Source: Triglochin maritima
Taxonomy: Eukaryota > Streptophyta > Magnoliopsida > Alismatales > Juncaginaceae
Direction of reading: 5' to 3'
Length of the DNA: 64,000 nt
NCBI GenBank assembly: GCA_963682175.1
Contig: OY821770.1
Span: 18,506,501 to 18,570,500 of the forward strand
In this document: positions 22,240-32,968 of the stretch, in pieces
How the letters are laid out: every line of letters starts with the position of its first letter
Position numbering within the stretch: the first letter of the stretch is position 1
Translations under genes and position numbers: made by a program
Notes under the pieces: model-generated
Seen by the model: the letters and a program-made list of their open reading frames with translations, nothing else
Told to the model about the DNA's origin: nothing
The model's database searches: none

Positions 22240-23117
22240 TTTTAATTCATATTTTCAATGATTAGACTATATAATTAATTTTAATTTGCTATCTTGACGC
22301 CTATTGAGAGAGCTACGAGGGCAACGCAAGATTGGGTCCCATTACTGAACATTTTATGGTGTTCACGCCATATGGAGATCACGATTTACCTCTAAGAAGG
22401 TGTGCGTGATTGAACTAACTCTGTATTGATAAATGACTATAAATAATTACACCAATGCAAAATTGATAGTTGCATAGGGATTGTTTGCAATAACTTCAAT
22501 TTTAAATATTACAAGGTCTTGTCCACAATTTACATGGGAATTAAAATTCTACATCTCAAAAGGCAACGATCAAGGATTACACTAACCAAATTGAGTACAC
22601 AATTCAAGAAGAATAACGGGATATCTTGTCTTGTTTCTTTTATGTAAACGGTAGACCAGCTAGGGTTATATTTGTTGATTGTAAAGCAAGCTCATAAAAT
22701 CAATTGCAATCCATCTCTATGTTAAGGAATGCGGCCCGATGCGGCCACGATGTGGGGGAGATGCACATTTCATCTTCCCGATGCGGTCTGCATCGTGACC
22801 CGCATATGCGGCTGGATATGAGGGTCGATGCGGCAACATCTCAAAACACTTCTGTTTTGGGTTTTTTTTGTTTTTACCATGATTTGTTCAATATTGAATT
22901 ATTGTTTTTAGAAATTATTCAAAAATTTACCTAAATTTTTAGATAAATGTATATAATTTATAATTAATATCTATATTATATTATTTAATAATTAAATCAC
23001 AAACCGCAAATGCACGCACATCGGCTTCCTGCATATAACGGATGTGCTTCCTCGCCGCATTACATCCACATCTCGTATTTCTGAACCTTAATCCATCTAT
23101 ATCCACTTAGAATCTAT
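22240..23117 (+). other. Copia leader remnant, then GC-rich repeat
   Basis: To about 22640 this is the untranslated leader of the preceding LTR (CCATATGGAGATCACGATTT). From 22727 to about 23080 there are GCGG-rich words (GATGCGGCC, GCGGTCTGCATC, GCCGCATTACATCC) at both ends of an AT-rich centre, suggesting a small decayed inverted-repeat element. No gene. Confidence 0.4.
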
Positions 23118-23344
23118 CACTACTACAACAATTTCCTTTAAAGACACGTTTTTACATACTTTTTTAAAAACTCGTGAATAACATTTAAGGGCACTTTCGA
23201 AAAAGTATCTTCGAAACTATGTTTTAAAAACACATTTTTAAAGACACTTATACAGAAGTGACTTAAAACTTTAAAAAAATGTGTCTTAAAACATACATTT
23301 TTAAAGACACCTTTAAAGACACTATCGAAAAGTGACTTAAAAAC

Positions 23345-24245
23345 ATTACCATTTTGTCCTTAACAAATCACTTAATATCCATTTTGTCCTTAACAAATCA
23401 CTTAATATCCATTTTGTCCTGAGACTTTAAATAAGGTTTTTGACTCAGTTTTACTCACATTCCAAGTACCAACACCACGAAAATGTCTGGCGAAGTGTCT
23501 GGATCCAGTGATGTAACGGAGACGAATTATTTTTCCGACTCAGGCATCTGTCTAAGATGCCTCCTCCATGTTGGGGGTGTCTGGCTTTTCGATCGCGTGA
23601 ACTCGGCTATTGAAATGTAACTGACGAATATTCAGAACTTTCTTGAAGATACAAGACGTCGAAATTTGACAAACTACATTGATCCTTTGTTTCAGCATAT
23701 AAATGGTCGAGTTTTGCATCACTGCTTGTCATTATTGACTCGAGAGTTGAAGAGAATGCATGACTTAAGCAATCAAGTTGAATATCGTTGCGGGCGTGCT
23801 TTTCTGACATCACACGGGATTCCTTGTGCATGTACCATGCACGAGAGTTTTGCGTTAAGTGATGGAATTTATTTAGAGCAGATTCATCCATTCTGGAAAA
23901 CACTTGTCATTGGAGAAGGAGTCCAGATGTTAGAGTTTGTGGATCAGTCAGCACAAGACGTCGAGCATTTTCGGAAGCTCGTTGATGAGATTTTGAGGAG
24001 CGCCCCAATTTTTTATTTAAAAAAAAAACTAAACAAGACATTTTACCAGATTTGAGTAATCTGGGGCGTCCGCTGATTCTTTTCCCGGCCTCCGAGACAT
24101 TCTTTTTGGTGAATATGAGAGTAATATGAAGAGAGAGTGGTGTTAGGAGAGTGAAATGAAGAGTTATATAAGTAAAAATGGTAGAAGGGCAAAATGGTAA
24201 TTCGTACGACCGATTTAAGTAGTTTCTGGCCATTAATAGCAGTTC
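23345..24245. mobile_element. Mutator-like derivative nested in the CACTA element
   Basis: Shares its left interior (CCAACACCACGAAAATGTCTGG, about 23468; here one base off the copy at 3607) and right interior (TTTTACCAGATTTGAGTA, ATTTAAGTAGTTT) with the 919-bp MULE at 3465-4383. The right terminus is present (to about 24245); the left terminal repeat is truncated to TTACCATTTTGTCC. It carries a transposase-derived coding fragment. Confidence 0.65.
23616..24020 (+). pseudogene. MULE/FAR1-type transposase C-terminal fragment (SWIM finger)
   Basis: The frame reads through about 23616-24055 with no internal stop. Its centre is the SWIM zinc-finger context of MULE and FAR1-like transposases: RCGRAFLTSHGIPCACTMHE (about 23788-23847), then IYLEQIHPFWKTL, equivalent to the family's LPLDxIHxFWxxL. 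The second Cys of the usual CxC pair is Arg. The catalytic DDE part and N-terminal domain are absent. The frame then runs into the terminal part of the MULE. It is most simply a deletion remnant of the autonomous parent, or else a captured FAR1-like gene piece. The start is artificial; there is no believable ATG. Confidence 0.72.
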
Positions 24246-24806
24246 AACAATTAAAATATGGTAAGACGCTATTAAAAAAGCGACATGCATAAGAAGAGAT
24301 ACACTTTTTTCTTATGCTTTTTTTACTTAAAAAGCGACTTACTGGGGGCAGCTGCACTCGGTCATTCGGTGGTTTAATTTTTTTTTTAAAAAATGTTTTT
24401 ATTTTATATTTTGGTTTATCGAGAACCAATCTCTAAACATTTCTAACGAGGACCACATGTAATTGTAAAGATAAATTATTTTGTAGTTTGTGGATTATTA
24501 TAAAAGAATAAAAAAAATGACGTAAAAATGATATGGAAGAAAGAGAGTTGAAAAATGAGAGAGAGTAGTGAATGTTTTTTGAAAATGGATGGATTAAAGG
24601 AGCACGAAGATGTGACAAAAAGATAACTGATGATGGGGGTTGGGGAATGATAGTGGGTGGCCTAAAGACTTTCTTTTAAAAACATTTGTACACTTAAAAA
24701 GTTTTAATAATATGTTCTAAAAGACCAATTATGAATGAAGTAATAATATGTACAGTTTAAAGTTTATTAAAAAGTCAACGACTCGGTCGTCCACGACTTG
24801 GGCATC

Positions 24807-24807
<1 letters not shown>

Positions 24808-24837
<30 letters not shown>
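24808..24837. repeat. Uninterrupted run of 30 C
   Basis: Thirty consecutive C residues followed by TTAAGGGGGAGAA. It could form an i-motif, or a G-quadruplex on the other strand. The exact length is prone to sequencing and assembly error. Confidence 0.82.
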
Positions 24838-24990
24838 TTAAGGGGGAGAAGGTCTGTCGTGGGGGCAAGACCCCCCTTAAGGGATGCTCTTAAAGGCATT
24901 TAAAGACATTATTTTTAACAAGTGTATTTAAAAACCACTAACCACATAAGCAAAGAAGACACTTATTTAAAAGCATATTTTCTAGTAGTG

Positions 24991-25597
24991 TTGCATCAAA
25001 ATCTTAGGACCTAATCATATCCCATTAGGATCTGATCATGATCTAATTAGATCAAATCAAGATCTTATAGTAACAAATTTTGGTCCAATCGTATGCAATT
25101 ATGATCCATTTAAATTCAATAGAAATCTAGTCAAGATGAGAATCCATCAAGTATACAAAAAATTGAACTCAGTTGACTAGTCAAACAACTGACTAGAATT
25201 ACCAACCGGTCGACCACATTTTGGTCTATATTCTATCCTCCAAAATAAGGATTGGCTAAGGAATCAACCAATCTGTGTCGCCGCCATACTCCAAAATGGG
25301 TCGTCCGGTTCACTAAATGGGCCAACTGGTCCGATTTGAACGTTTTGAATTGTTTCCGATTTGTCTGGATTTTCCGTGATTTACTTCCACATTTAACCGG
25401 CCTTACATTGTCAACAAAATAGCACATTGACCTTAGCTTCTAGTACTTGTCACACTCTTTGCAAATTAATTCTTGTGATCTTGAAATCTCTCAATTCTCA
25501 CTTTTTTCACCTCCTTCGCAACTTTTATTGTGCACACTTGATCCTACACTACATCCGACATTTAGTTGATCAAGGAGCTTGCAATTACGAGTGATTG
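24991..25597. other. Old LTR-like sequence into which the large copia inserted
   Basis: Contains one GGTCGACC (about 25207) and a run of ATCATGATCTAATTAGATC-type words near 25030-25070. It resumes at 40987 after the copia insertion (AACCTAGCAACTCAAAGTCG). No coding frame. Confidence 0.4.
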
Positions 25598-25602
25598 GAG
25601 GG

Positions 25603-25979
25603 TATTGGATTAATCTAAGGATTAAGATGATGTTTGCCCAAAGCACTGACACGTGGCGCACTCTCATTGGTTGCGTATTGGGGTTTAGGGAAGACTTCTA
25701 TATAAGAAGAGGAGGCTCTCATTGGAGGGGGTTGCATTCCTGGTGTGCAAAACCCTAACCCTAGCCGCCACCTCTCCTCTCTCTCCCATCCGTCCCACCT
25801 TCTCCTCCACTCCTCCCATAGACTCTTGGGTTGTGGATTAGTCCTTCTCCACGAGAGTTGAAGGTCGGCCGGTGCTCGAGGCGACTCTGTGAGGTGATCT
25901 CCGGTTCCCTTCCGTTGCCACAAGTTCTCTCCTACAAGGGTAAATCCGAAATTGTAGATTCAATCGTAAATTGCTAACA
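25603..25979 (+). repeat. 5' LTR of the large copia
   Basis: 377 bp, TATTGGATTAATC...GCTAACA, with a TATA box TCTATATAAGAAG (about 25697). It is followed directly by a TTGGTACCAGAGCC primer site. Confidence 0.9.
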
Positions 25980-25980
25980 T

Positions 25981-25993
25981 TGGTACCAGAGCC
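25981..25993 (+). other. Primer-binding site of the large copia
   Basis: TGGTACCAGAGCC, a variant of the initiator-Met site (TGGTATCAGAGC) with C for T at the sixth base. Confidence 0.75.
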
Positions 25994-27968
25994 ATCTTGG
26001 TCACCTCCGAGTTTTGTTTTAGAGCACCTTCTTCTTCATTTCATATGAGTTGACATTTCGGTGGTTCTTTGAAAGAAAAAATTTCGGATTCATATGGTTT
26101 TGTTTTTTTTTCTTTCTCTCCTTTCATGCGCATGGGGTTTGATGGCAAGTTTTTTTCTCTCACCCTCGCGCATGACTTGTTTGATTCATCCTTTACATGC
26201 AATTAGTTTTACGTGAATCATCTCTCTTTTCTTGCGCATATTTTATTTTTAGCATGCATCTTGTGTTGAAAATTGATGATTCATTCTTGCGCATAGTTCA
26301 TCTTTCTTGTTAAGCATGTGCCTAGGGTTACATGTTTTAACTTTGATTGTTGCGCATATTGTTATTCCATCTTTCAAGCATGCGGCTAGATCTTATTTTT
26401 ACTGTTTTTATGCGCATATTAGCTTAAGAGAATGATGATAATTGATGTTACAAGAGTTTGATATTGCATATGTTTCATGATGTGATCATGTATTTCGGAT
26501 TATGCATCATATTTTCTTTTCAAAACTCTTGTTCTTGCATGTAAGGATACACGGTGGTTTCCTTATTCATGTATGTGCAATTTTTGATCATATATGCATG
26601 CATCTAGAATTTGATAATGATTGCCGAATGATGTGCATGATTGTTGCTATTTTTCGGCTGTGTTTCTTTTGGAATGATTGCATGCATTTCATTTGAAATA
26701 TTTCCTTTATGATTCAATGAACAAATATGTTAATCTCATTAAGGATTTTCGGATTTTTTTGGAATGATTGCTTGCATTTCATTTGATATATTTCCTTTTC
26801 ATCAAATGTGCATATATGTGTTACTCTACTACAAAGAATTTCGAATTTTTCTTTCCATTACAAGTAGCATAATTATTGTTGATTGCATGCTTATATTGAT
26901 TAAGGAAAGATTGGATAATTCTGAAATTTTTGGGAAGATATTATGGGCTGAAGTTTTATTGCCTTAAAAATATGTTTGAATGCTTTCTTTTGATGCAAAA
27001 ATATGTGTTGCTCTCCACCATAGAATTTTGGATTTTTTCTTTCCTAATCGATGTAGGATAATTTTTGTGCTATCATGATTATATTGATTAAGGAAAGAAG
27101 GAAAAAATTCTGGTTTGAGAATGATTATTGTGGAGATTGGTTGTTATTACCAAACACGTTTTTTTGGCCTATATTCGTGCACCATAAAAGCATTGTTTCC
27201 TTATGCATTACTTCCTTCTTGTTTGAATCAGGTGCACACTTTATGGTATCTTTTTCCATACGTCGGATTGTGCTAACGGATGGAAAGATTGTGCTTATAT
27301 GGAATGAATGGTTGCTGATTTTATTTACTGTCTTATTGAGAGATGAGCGTAATTTCATTCATTTCCATTTGCAATAGTTATCGCAATGGGCTATAATATT
27401 TATGGACTGTAATATTTATGGACTGTAATAATTATGGACCGTGGACTGTTTATTGCCCTAAGGAGACGAGGGGCTCCTTTATTTTTTATTATTGTGATAT
27501 TATTGCTATAAGACTCATGCAGGTTCCCGTCGACGAGGCTAAATCCCTAATGGGGATCATTAGCTCGATACGGAAGTAATGTAGTAATCATATCTGTGTG
27601 ATGTCGATTGAATTTTTTTTTTGAAAACCGTTTTTTTGGAACTTGCATGCCTAGTGGGAGTTGCAAGGTAGAAGTGTTTTGTGTAGATCACCTTGCAACC
27701 GGCGGCAAATACTTTCTTTATTTGCTGATTTGTCATTATTTAAACGTTTTTTGGGGTCTCTAAATCATGATGGAGCTCAATATCTAGATTAGTAAATTGA
27801 CTTTATTAACTATTGCATCAGGATTTGATCGAATGCTTTATGTTTTCCTTTGGTCTGAATGCTATAGCTATTAAGTTAGTTTAATTTTTTATGACTATTG
27901 TAGCTCGTTGTATTTTATGCTAGAACTCATGTATCGCTATGATTTTTTTTAGATTGTCCTAGATTTTT
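25994..27968 (+). other. Long non-coding leader of the large copia
   Basis: About 2 kb, T-rich, with no recognisable frame. Short words recur: TGCGCATA (about 26230-26410), GGAATGATTGC(A/T)TGCATTTCATTTGA (26671, 26761) and GATTAAGGAAAGA (26896, 27086). It looks like local duplication rather than coding DNA. Confidence 0.55.
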
Positions 27969-29162
27969 ATGGCTGCTTCCAAAAGTAGTCGCTGATCTGA
28001 CTCGAGGAGATAAACTCAATGAAAGGAATTACGATCTGTGGCATCAAAAAATTGAGTATCTCTTAGAGGATCATGACATGTTAGAAAACATAAACCAATC
28101 TATGTCTCCCCAAGAGGAGGGGAATACTGCGCAACATCGCAGAAACTTGGATGTGTATAATGCATGGAAAAAGAAAGACCGAATTGCTCGAATTACAATT
28201 CTAAGTTCAACGAGGGACGATCTGTTACTGCGGTTCGAAAAGTTTCGAACTGCAAAGGCCTTGTGGGAAGCTGTGAAGTTTCAGTACGGAGTGACCTCTG
28301 TCACAAGGGCCCTCCAGTTTGGGCTCATGTTTGATGGGTATAAAATGCGTCAAGGTCACACGATGAGGCAACATATTACCGTAATGTCAAACATGATTAG
28401 CGAGCTGAGCGCTGTCGGTCGTGCTAAGACCGATGAAGAGCAAGTGTCTGCTCTCATCAGATCGTTGCCTTCGAAGAATTGGGGGCATATGAAGGCCCAT
28501 TTGACTCATGCTGATGACATCAGGACATTGACCAGGCCGCGAAACACCTAGAGCTGGAGGAGGACCGCATGTTTGCAGAAGCCCCTCTAACTGAAGTATT
28601 TGCTGCTGAGGCTGGCACTCCTCGGAGGAGTGCAAGTTTTAAGCGCAAAAGAGATAGAGCTCAGGATTTTAAAGGCAAGAAGGGTGCAAATGCAAACAAA
28701 ACAGAAAACAAAGCTAGAAAGAAACGACCTCGGGGATCCAGAGGTGGGAAAGATAAGTCTAATGTGACTTGTTTTAACTGCCGAAAGACTGGACATTTTG
28801 CTCGTAAGTGCACTGAGCAAAAGGTAATTACTGTGTGTAATCCCTCGAATTGTAATGTGACTAGTTCTGTTATGCTCACTGATCATTCTCATGTGTGGAT
28901 TGTGGATTCAGGTGCCACGGACCACGTAACAAAGGATCGTTCTGTCTTCGTGGAATATCGTCATGCTCCAAGTGGGAGGCAAATAAACATAGCAAACAAC
29001 ACTAGCATTGAAGTTCTTGGAGTTGGCACATGCAAAGTGGACGGATCCTATTACTTCACGACGTGTTGTATGCACCAGCTATACGGCGAAATATTATTTC
29101 TGTTGTTGTTTTGATGAGACATGGTTTTAAAGTTGTTTTTGAGAACAATGATATGAGATTAT
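27969..29162 (+). pseudogene. Copia gag and protease (broken), large copia
   Basis: ATG at 27969 opens MAASK, but an extra base within about 10 codons shifts the frame; the gag then reads from about 27988 (ADLTRGDKLNERNYDLWHQK). UBN2-type gag motifs follow (KALWEAVKFQYG at about 28253, MRQHITVMSNMI at about 28365). A second frameshift near 28530 moves into the C-terminal gag, with the zinc knuckle CFNCRKTGHFARKC at about 28772-28813 and then the protease site WIVDSGATDHV at about 28896-28928. A third shift near 29040 precedes FLHDVLYAP-like residues (LLLHDVLYAPAIRRNIISV). Coding stops at 29162 where the gypsy element inserted; the product resumes at 36482. Confidence 0.9.
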
Positions 29163-30693
29163 TGATTGGCATCATTTCATGTTTATATTTGTATCTTATA
29201 TCCATTATCTTTAACCTAAACAATGCTATGTTACGAGTTTTATGTTTAGTTTTCAGGAATAAATAGGTTTGAAGAGATGAAGCATAAAAGGACCCAAAAG
29301 CTGGGAAAAAAGACTGAATTGTGAGATTTGGGGACTAAGATGCAAGGGAGAAGGACCTGAATGTAAGACAGAAGGACCTAAAAGCCAAACAGAATACTCC
29401 ACATCATCATGGGGAGTATTTTACCAATTCCATTCGGGTCGGAGCTCCAACAAGTCAAGTAACCGCATCAAAGACCAACCATACCAGAAAGAAAAGCCCA
29501 CAACAAATTCCAACGCGATCCGAAGTTTTTGGACCGCCTATTGGCGGTCCTTATTACTCAGGATCCGCCCAAATTTCTCCTGGACTTGTATTAATGTTCG
29601 TTTAGGCTATTTTTGGTATTGGTTTAGTCTCACATCGGTGGATTGTCCTCGATTAGCTTTTTCCATGCTTATAAATAGAACTCTTCACCTTCCATTGTAA
29701 TTACCCATTGCTTGGTGGCATTCTCTCTACTAAGGAGTGAGCATTGAAGCAAAAACTCAAGGTGGAGAAGAATGCTACCTTCAATGTGAGTCATTTGTTA
29801 ATAAAATAATTCTTCTAGTTTCTTTTAATCTTGTCTTTTAATTTGTGCATGTTTGTTTAGTCTTTCCTTTCCTTTTATGTTTCTTTAATGCTTCTTGCCT
29901 TCTTAGTTAACTTTCATTTCAGTATTATGCTTTCTTTTGCTAATATAGTTAGTGTAATGAGTAGTGAGTAGTTTCATCCCCATTTGGGGGGTGGAGAAAT
30001 ATGTGATATAATCATGTAGTGTATTAAGTGTGTGTTATCTTTATCCCTTGAGCTTTATATGATTTCATTAACCATCTAATGGGTTTTCACTCTTATCTTC
30101 GATATGCTAATGCTCTTGAATGAAGCTTAGCTTATGCTTTGATTAGTTGACCAATTTTATGGGGAATGATAAGGTTAGGAAATAGATGAAGTTAATATTG
30201 GAAACACAATTTGTAGTGTATGTGCTCTTGTTGCCTTTACCTTAGCTAATGTCTTGTATGTTTTAATGATGTAGTCTTATCTTAATTCATGTGGAGGCAT
30301 AGTAGGGTATAGTCTTTATACTTGAGTTCATGTAGCTTCATTCCAATTATTGTCTTGTATGTTTTAATGATGTAGTCTTATCTTAATTCATGTGGAGGCA
30401 AAGTTAGATGTAGTTTTATGATTTCATGCACTACATGTTGTGAGGAGCATAATGAACACACACTTCTTTATGTTCACATTATTTCTCTACCCCCTTTGGG
30501 GTTTAGTTTTCTTGCTTTTCTTCCATTTCCATTTGCACCTTAGTGTAGTTTAGTGTAACCAACCTTTCTATCCTTATTTTTACCTCTCGCCTTCGAACAA
30601 ACCAATCGTCGACACACCTCCCAGAGGACGACCCGTATTTGCTACCGCTTCAACGCGGCCGTGCACTTGCGGTTAATATAAAACGATCAATCA
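29163..30693 (+). repeat. 5' LTR of the gypsy element
   Basis: Contains a TATA box (GCTTATAAATAGAAC, about 29668). A hairpin-like GGACCGCC...GGCGGTCC lies at about 29531-29551. Its first 810 bp or so are identical to the 3' LTR. Confidence 0.92.
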
Positions 30694-30699
30694 AGTTTT

Positions 30700-30716
30700 T
30701 GGCGCCGTTGCCGGGG
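30700..30716 (+). other. Primer-binding site (tRNA-Asp)
   Basis: TGGCGCCGTTGCCGGGG is the exact complement of the 3' end of plant tRNA-Asp including CCA, the primer site used by Athila-type gypsy elements. Confidence 0.88.
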
Positions 30717-31823
30717 AGGTTCTCTGTCCAGACATTGGTTTGGACGATTCGAGGGGTTTTTAATTTTTTGTTTTTAGTTTTTGTATGTTTGAGGGAACCT
30801 GAGGATCAAGGGGAAGCGACTGGAGGAATGAGAGAGCAAAAGACCCCAAAGTGACCGCCAATCAGCGGTCTGGGACCGCCAATCGGCGGCCTGGTGAGCC
30901 TCAATTGCTCTCAAATTTGTTCCAGTTGTTATGTTGTTCATTTTAGTTATCTGGGAGCACAATTTTGCATGCTGGGACTTCTAGTTTTCTCCCAGATTTA
31001 ATTTCAATCCCCTTTAATCAACTTGGACAATAAAACTCAAAGCAAAAGATTAGACTCCTTGCCATCTAGGTCATGCATCATGTGTAGACCTTGCATGCAT
31101 TTGTCTTTTCTTTTCTTTACATTTTGTTGTTGATTGCTGGCGTGAGGTATGTGCACCCAAATCTCTCATTCATGCATGTTTCGATCATGCATTAGTTAGT
31201 AAGGTGCATCAGGACAAGAGTGAGTGAGCGTATGATTGGAGCGATTGATTGCTAGATTTAGGATCAAAACGCTATTAAGGAGGGGCTGTCCCATAAAAGA
31301 TAAGGTGAGGGATTTCATCACCCTTTCCTTGGCCCAAAAAATCACTCTTAATAAAGCCTTAACTAAAAGCGAGTAGACATTGGCCCTAGGATTGCGGGCG
31401 CACTAGGAGAGTAATCTAGTTGAGACCGTCATGACCTGATCGGCGTTGCCTACCTTGTAGATAGTAGGAGGTACTAGATCTTTGGATCTGGTATCACTTG
31501 CTGGGCATTGTGGTCCTCGTTGTAGGGAGGTGAGGCGTGTCGAAGCTAGTGACCTCGAAGTTAGGCGTCGTCTAGCCTAAGGACCCATTGCCTTACATTG
31601 TTTGAGTCGTGCTTGCTAGTTAGGCTTCTACCTGATCCCTTCACCCACGCTAGCTTTAGGGATTCTTCCCTTCTCCTCTGAGTCATCTTCTTCTCACCTA
31701 CTTCTACGTTTTAGTCTCCTCCCCTTTACACTCTCTGGTAGCGTTTTAGGGTCGAGTCGAGCGCTTTTTGCGAGCTTAGTCTCGTGGTGGTGAGAGTGGT
31801 CGACTCGAGAGTTGTTTGTTGAG
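30717..31823 (+). other. Leader of the gypsy element
   Basis: Non-coding to the gag ATG. It includes a repeat of the LTR theme (GACCGCCAATCAGCGGTC and GACCGCCAATCGGCGGCC, about 30850-30893). Confidence 0.55.
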
Positions 31824-32968
31824 ATGGATGGTTACATGGGCGACCATCTATATGATTGTTGGGACCAGGACAATTCGTCCTGGTATTCCGGACCCATGCA
31901 ACCTGGGGTGGCTCAGACTAACATCCCGTATGGTTGGGACAATCTTAATGGTGTGACTGAGCAATCTTCATATTGGGGTAGTATGAGAGAGGCACCGACT
32001 GCTAGACCACAATCTAGTTATGTCGGATCATATGCTGGTCAACAAACTGAGACATTACAACAAACTTTGGCCTCCTTCATGCGTATGGCAGACGACATGA
32101 GTGCACCAGTGGCTCCAGTAGCCATACCATGTGACTGTTGTGGGTTCAGTGGTCATGTTATAGGGGAATGTCCTTATGTTGCCCCTGAGCCTCAGTATGA
32201 GCACACATTTTCCCAAAATGCTCATTATGACCATTACTCATCCGCGTACAACCCGAGAGGGATGGATTTGTGGGGAGACAATTCGTATTCAAATTCTTGT
32301 ACATCATTTCCACCCAGTATCCTCCTCCCGAATACCCAGAACTCTACCAACACCTCACTTCAAATCATTGGACTCATTCTCAGCCAATCAACACCCAACC
32401 CCAAAATTTCCCAAGCTCTGACTTGGACCTCATAGTTGACCACATACATGATTCCTCGAAACCAACTTTCCTTACGTTCATGGAAACCATTCAACAGTAC
32501 ATACAAAATATGGCACTGCAAGTGAGTCAAATGTCGCAGCAATTACGTGAACGTGAGGAGAGTAACTTTTCTTGTCAACATGAGGATTCATCTTTTGATA
32601 TCGAACCGCCACCACCACATCCACAAATTCAAAGCACAATCTTTCAAAGTCAAACTCCTAGTCAGACTGAGGGACTTGGGGTTTCAATTCACGATCACTT
32701 GGTGGACGATTTGATCCCAATTGAGAATAACATGGACCAGCTTCAATACGAGTCGGCACATGATTGTGCCTTATCTTCTTGTCCCGTGGCACTTGAGCCA
32801 CATGACCTTATTGTTGTACCTCCTAAGGACTCACCTCTGGTGGAGCAAGAGCTCCCTAGTCCCCTCAATTTCAAACAACCTGATGAGAGTTTGCCTCTCA
32901 CTATTGTTCCAGATCATCTTGGAAATGATGGAACATCAAACAACTACATTGCTAATGGAGGGTATTAG
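31824..32968 (+). pseudogene. Gypsy gag-like protein (frameshifted)
   Basis: ATG at 31824 begins MDGYMGDHLYDCWDQD. A CX2CX4HX4C knuckle, CDCCGFSGHVIGEC, lies at about 32130-32171. Tyr/Pro/Gln-rich residues follow, as in the C-terminal gag of Athila/Tat elements. Near 32290-32320 the reading frame shifts by one. The downstream frame begins TQYPPPEYPELYQ and continues with a short coiled coil (MALQVSQMSQQLRERE, about 32508) and an acidic Pro-rich tail to TAG at 32966. There is no protease or polymerase. The first frame would end at 32435 with an unrelated tail. The long N-terminal gag domain of autonomous relatives is absent. Confidence 0.72.

Larger units (their letters stand above)
23118..24990. 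mobile_element. CACTA element, non-autonomous, 1,873 bp
   Basis: The left end is CACTACTACAACAATTTCC and the right end, reverse-complemented, is CACTACTAGAAAATATGC. Inside both ends are repeated subterminal words of the form TTTAAAGACAC / TTTTAAAAACAC (23135-23320 and 24890-24970), the usual arrangement of CACTA elements. The flanking triplets (TAT and TTG) do not match, so the 3-bp duplication is not preserved. It contains a Mutator-like derivative and a 30-base C run. Confidence 0.75.

Noticed and set aside
23126..24254. AACAATT(T/A) words on both sides of the MULE derivative as its duplication
   Set aside because: The left word is part of the CACTA terminal repeat and no MULE terminus adjoins it.
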